Source: Methylobacterium radiotolerans JCM 2831 (GTDB lineage: Bacteria; Pseudomonadota; Alphaproteobacteria; Rhizobiales; Beijerinckiaceae). From it: DNA of 64,000 nucleotides. Every line of letters starts with the position of its first letter. Position 1 is the first letter of the stretch. The stretch spans positions 4,387,001-4,451,000 of the forward strand of contig NC_010505.1 of the NCBI RefSeq assembly GCF_000019725.1. Direction: 5' to 3'. The notes below the pieces were generated by a model. The model searched no databases, had not been told where the DNA came from, and saw nothing but the letters and a program-made list of their open reading frames with translations. Shown piece by piece: positions 60,965-64,000 of this stretch. The position numbers and the translations under genes are program-made.

Positions 60965-61519
60965 TCAATGGGTTGTCCGGCCCTCGACGGCCGCCTTCAG
61001 GCCCTTGAGCCCGTCCGCGAAGTAGCGGTTCATCGCCGCGCGCCCGGCCTCGTCGCTGAGGTTCTCCGGCGGCTCGTTGCCGGTGTCGCCCCGGTAGAAG
61101 CGGCCGATCCACGACACCTTGGAGCCGGTCCCGTCGGGGGTCACGGTGAGCGTCGCCGAGTAGGAGGAGACCGGGAGCGCCTTCAGGTCCGGGTCGGACA
61201 TCCGGTACGAGTAGGTCCGGCCGTCGGCCAGCCACTCGTCCAGCCCCTCGACCAGGGTCCCGCCGGCCTTGAGGGTCACCCGGCGGGTCGTGCCCTCGAC
61301 ATTGCCGCCGCTGGCCTCGGCCCTGGCCACGTCGGGGTGCCAGCGCCCGATACCGCCGAAATCGCCCACCACCTTCCAGACCGCGTCCGGGGGCGCCTGG
61401 ATGGTGATCGACTGGTCGATCTTCTGCGGCGTCGGCCCGTGGGCCAGCGCCGCGCCGGCGAGGCCGAGGACGGCGAGGGCCGGGACGAGGGCCGGGACGA
61501 GGGCGAGGGGCATCCGCAT
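60965..61519 (-). CDS. mxaD: MxaD-like periplasmic SRPBCC protein
   Basis: 184 residues. Signal peptide ('LVPALAVLGLAGAALA'), then 'HGPTPQKIDQSITIQAPPDA' followed by 'VWKVVGDFGGIGRWHPDVAR', the typical start of a START/Bet v1-like (SRPBCC) domain, ending near 'FADGLKGLKAAVEG'. MxaD is reported to help electron transfer between methanol dehydrogenase and cytochrome cL. It starts 2 bp after the mxaL stop. Confidence 0.8.
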   Translation of the reverse strand: MRMPLALVPALVPALAVLGLAGAALAHGPTPQKIDQSITIQAPPDAVWKVVGDFGGIGRWHPDVARAEASGGNVEGTTRRVTLKAGGTLVEGLDEWLADGRTYSYRMSDPDLKALPVSSYSATLTVTPDGTGSKVSWIGRFYRGDTGNEPPENLSDEAGRAAMNRYFADGLKGLKAAVEGRTTH

Positions 61520-61521
61520 GG

Positions 61522-62577
61522 TCAGGTCCTGATCGCTCCGGTCGGAGCAGGGGTTGGAGCAGGGTGGGCCGCGCGCCCGCGGAGCGCGCGAAGGGCACGG
61601 GCGAGGGGGCTCGCCAGGAGGGCCAGGAGCGTCAGCCCCAGGGCCGCCGCCAGCAGGGCGGGCCGCGGGTCGAGGCGGCCGGGCAGCGGGCGCGGCGTCG
61701 CCGCGGCGCGCAGAGGGGCGGCGAGGCCGCCCGGGCCGTCGAGATGGACGTAGCCGAGGCCGGTCTCGGCGGCGAGGCGCCTCAGGTAGGGCTCGCGGAC
61801 CGCGGAGAGGTGTTCGGTGCCGTGGGCCGCCTGGGCGCCGAAGGGGGCGTTGCGCGGGTTGTAGCCCTCGCGCGATTCCGCGTCGGCCGGGGGCGGCCCG
61901 GAGCGGTTCTCCTGCTGGACGTCGCTCTCGCCGAGGAAGCCCGTCTCGCGCCCGCGATCGTCGAAGCGCGGGATCGGCGACAGGCCGTAGCCGCCGGCGC
62001 CGACGATCAGCCCCCGCACCGCGCCGGGCCTGCCGTCGAAGGTCGGGCCGCCGGAGGCGGGCAGGGGCGGCGTCTCCTGGCCGTCGGTGACGAACAGGAG
62101 GTCGGCGTCGATCTCCCCCGCCATGGCGATCGACCGGAACAGGCCGGCCGCGACGCGGCTGTCCCCCTCCCAGGCCATGCGCGGGTCGAGGGCCGCGATG
62201 GCGCCGTCCAGCGGCGCGAAGTCGGCGCAGACCTCGACCGGCGTGAACAGCAGGAACGGCCTGCGGTCGGTGAACAGGCCGAGCGCCACCCGCGAGCCGC
62301 AGGGGAGGTCGGGCAGCGTCGCCCGCAGCGCCGCCTTGACGGTCTCGAGCCGGCTCACGGAGCCGGCGGCGGCGGGATAGTCGCGCACCGCCATGCTGCC
62401 GGTGATGTCGACCACCGCCAGCACCGACACGCCGGTGCGGGTGAACGGGATCGGCGGGGCGACCAGGGCCGCCAGCGCCAGCGCGAGGGCGGCCGCCAGG
62501 GCGCGGAACCGCCCGTCGCGCAGGTTGCGGGCGACGAGGGGGGGCAGGACGGGGGGCAGGACGCGCCGCGGTCTCAC
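61522..62577 (-). CDS. mxaL: MxaL-like von Willebrand A-domain protein
   Basis: 351 residues from a GTG overlapping the mxaK stop (GTGA). An N-terminal membrane helix ('FRALAAALALALAALVAPPI'), then a vWA domain with MIDAS 'VVDITGSMAV' and 'LLFVTDGQETPP', and a second membrane helix near the C-terminus ('PALLAAALGLTLLALLASPL'). MxaA, K and L are needed for calcium insertion into methanol dehydrogenase. Homology to the family is visible; the name rests on order. Confidence 0.8.
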   Translation of the reverse strand: MRPRRVLPPVLPPLVARNLRDGRFRALAAALALALAALVAPPIPFTRTGVSVLAVVDITGSMAVRDYPAAAGSVSRLETVKAALRATLPDLPCGSRVALGLFTDRRPFLLFTPVEVCADFAPLDGAIAALDPRMAWEGDSRVAAGLFRSIAMAGEIDADLLFVTDGQETPPLPASGGPTFDGRPGAVRGLIVGAGGYGLSPIPRFDDRGRETGFLGESDVQQENRSGPPPADAESREGYNPRNAPFGAQAAHGTEHLSAVREPYLRRLAAETGLGYVHLDGPGGLAAPLRAAATPRPLPGRLDPRPALLAAALGLTLLALLASPLARALRALRGRAAHPAPTPAPTGAIRT

Positions 62578-63203
62578 GGGCCGCCCCGCGGCTGGCCGGG
62601 GATGTCGGTCCAGATCGCTTTCGGCTCGGCGCGCAGCTCGTCCCCGGTCTTGCGGTCGAATTCCGGGTAGTCGCGCACGAGGCGCGAGGCGACGTCGAGG
62701 TTGTACTTGGCGTCCCAGAACTCCGGCCGGGCCTGGAGGGCGCGGCGGTAATCCTGCCGCGCCAGCGTCACCTGGGGCGCGGCCTTGTCGAGGTCGCCCC
62801 GGCCGATCAGCGCGAAGGCCTGCCGCATCCGCGCGTTGCCGATGACGTACCGCGCCCGGGCCGCCTCCCGCACCGCGCCGGCGCGGTCGAGGGCGTCGAG
62901 GAGGGGCTCGGTCTCGCCGAGACGGTCCCGGGCGGCGAGGAAGCCGATCCGCGCCGTCAGCAGGGCCGGCCGCGCGTCCGGGTCGACCGGCCGGTCGCGG
63001 CCCGCCTCCAGGGCGGCGATCCGGTCGTCGTCGCGCGCGGCGCTCCAGCCCGCGACGGCGAACCACAGGGCGGCGGCCGCGAGGACCAGCGGCAGGGCGA
63101 CCGGCAGGGCCGGCCGGACCCGGCGCCACGCCGCGGTGGCGCCGAGGCGGGCGCGGGCGGCGCGGCGCGGGGCCGGGCCGTCGAGGAGGGCGCCGGCGCT
63201 CAT
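62574..63203 (-). CDS. mxaK: MxaK-like membrane protein
   Basis: 209 residues. A membrane helix near residues 30-50 ('LPVALPLVLAAAALWFAVAG') is followed by a TPR-like helical periplasmic domain ('RYVIGNARMRQAFALIGRGD', 'RALQARPEFWDAKYNLDVAS'). The start overlaps the mxaC stop (ATGA) and the end overlaps mxaL (GTGA). MxaK works with MxaA and MxaL in calcium loading of methanol dehydrogenase. Confidence 0.8.
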   Translation of the reverse strand: MSAGALLDGPAPRRAARARLGATAAWRRVRPALPVALPLVLAAAALWFAVAGWSAARDDDRIAALEAGRDRPVDPDARPALLTARIGFLAARDRLGETEPLLDALDRAGAVREAARARYVIGNARMRQAFALIGRGDLDKAAPQVTLARQDYRRALQARPEFWDAKYNLDVASRLVRDYPEFDRKTGDELRAEPKAIWTDIPGQPRGGP

Positions 63204-64000
63204 GCCGCCCTCCGCGCCGCCGCGCCCGCGGCCTCCGTCGGGGTCTCCGCCGCGGTCTCCGCATCCGCCGGCGCCTCCGCGGGGTCCGCCTCCGCGAGGT
63301 CCGCCTCCGCGAGCTTGGCGAGGACGAGCCCGGCGAGGCCGAGCGCGGCGAGCGCGGCGGCGAGCCCGGTCAGGTCCCGGCGCGGGCGCTCCTCGACGTA
63401 GGGGATCGGGTCCCGCTCCAGGGCCTCGATCTGCCGGATGGCGGCGGCCACCGCCTCGGCGCCCTCGGCCTCGAAGGCGCGGTAGGGCACGCCGAGGCTC
63501 TTGAAGAACAGGTCGAGATGGCGCTCCGGCGCGGCCTGGGGCGTGTCCTCGCCGGCCGGCCGGTCGGCGATGCCGGGCGAGCCCTTGGTGCGCAGGAACA
63601 GCCAGTACAGGTTCGGCCGGATCCGCGCGACGGCGGCGCGCAGCTGGTCCTGGACGCGCGGGTCGATCACCGCGGCGCCGTCGGAGACCAGCAGGAGCAC
63701 CCGCGAGGCGCCGACATCGATTCCGAACTGCGACAGGGCCATGCCGAGGCCCCGGCCGATATTGGTGTAGTCGAGGCCGGGCCGGTCGATGGCGGCGATC
63801 GCCGCCCGCACGGCGTCGTGGCGGTCGGTCATCGGCATGACCAGCATCGGCGCGGTGGAGAAGGCCGTCACGGCGAACAGGTCGTGCGCCCGCGCGCCGA
63901 CGAAATCGGCGAGGAGGCGCCGGGAGGCCGCGGCCTTCGACTCCTCGGCGCCGGAGGGCTGCCGGCCCGCGAAGGTCTCGTTCATGCTCCCCGAGCGGTC
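63200..64000 (-). CDS. mxaC: MxaC-like von Willebrand A-domain protein (5' end outside window)
   Basis: At least 267 residues; the frame is open to the window edge. The last codons before the edge give the MIDAS motif 'DRSGSM', so the ATG at 63985 is internal and the true start lies beyond 64000. Further vWA marks are 'VLLLVSDGAAVIDPRVQDQL'. A membrane helix ('LTGLAAALAALGLAGLVLAK') precedes a low-complexity Ala/Glu/Asp tail of tandem repeats ('EADLAEADPAEAPADAETAA'). First visible gene of the mxa segment; methanol dehydrogenase assembly. Confidence 0.8.
   Translation of the reverse strand, partial: DRSGSMNETFAGRQPSGAEESKAAASRRLLADFVGARAHDLFAVTAFSTAPMLVMPMTDRHDAVRAAIAAIDRPGLDYTNIGRGLGMALSQFGIDVGASRVLLLVSDGAAVIDPRVQDQLRAAVARIRPNLYWLFLRTKGSPGIADRPAGEDTPQAAPERHLDLFFKSLGVPYRAFEAEGAEAVAAAIRQIEALERDPIPYVEERPRRDLTGLAAALAALGLAGLVLAKLAEADLAEADPAEAPADAETAAETPTEAAGAAARRAA

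Overview
The window looks like the chromosome of a methylotrophic alphaproteobacterium, most likely Methylobacterium or a close relative. The base composition is strongly GC-rich. The right edge carries the distal half of a methanol-oxidation accessory cluster whose order matches mxaC-K-L-D-E-H-B. Many of the small proteins are of types common in that genus. This assignment is from gene content only; no database search was run.

Layout. (1) 35-15062 is a catabolic locus. A rightward trio (CoA transferase, LigI-like amidohydrolase, MmgE/PrpD protein) converges on a tightly packed leftward run of eight genes: MFS permease, YdiJ-like FAD/Fe-S dehydrogenase, NAD(P)-binding oxidoreductase, RraA/HMG-aldolase-like protein, second MFS permease, SMP-30 lactonase-like protein and two more LigI-like amidohydrolases. 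A divergent IclR regulator and a palindromic operator sit at the head. The set suggests uptake and breakdown of an unidentified oxidised carboxylate or lactone. Four of the enzymes carry twin-arginine leader sequences. (2) 15063-17669 is debris: a sigma-factor scrap, a truncated IS1182-type transposase, a small ORF behind a LexA-type box, and a frameshifted integrase. (3) tRNA-Arg(TCT) at 17670-17746 is the attachment site of an island at 17702-34370, bounded by perfect 47-bp direct repeats. It has a tyrosine integrase, AlpA-like and XRE-type regulators, a RepA-like ATPase next to a dense cluster of GGACA/TGTCC repeats, a terminase small subunit and a tape-measure/muramidase-like gene. It also carries two low-GC genes of defence type, a stand-alone RelA/SpoT synthetase and a PD-(D/E)XK nuclease-like protein. 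No large terminase, portal or capsid gene is visible, so it resembles a phage satellite more than a complete prophage. An IS5/IS427-type element has recently split the tape-measure gene.

(4) 34371-48781 is a mosaic of small lineage-type genes (DUF3606, TerB-like, PAS, DUF2171, YagU/DUF1440, GCG_CRPN-like, tiny membrane proteins), mixed with truncated or internally deleted genes and one candidate structured small RNA. It ends in a degenerate copy of the tRNA-Arg 3' end, which suggests an older element integrated in tandem at the same tRNA. (5) 48881-58748 is more ordinary chromosome: a YafY/WYL regulator divergent from a GST across a perfect operator palindrome, paralogous microprotein genes, a YqaE/Pmp3 protein, a glycan-transferase-like protein, an outer-membrane beta-barrel protein, a PAS-GGDEF-EAL protein and a VOC protein. 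(6) 58787-64000 is the mxa segment on the minus strand, one operon with stop/start overlaps at several junctions, running off the right edge inside mxaC.
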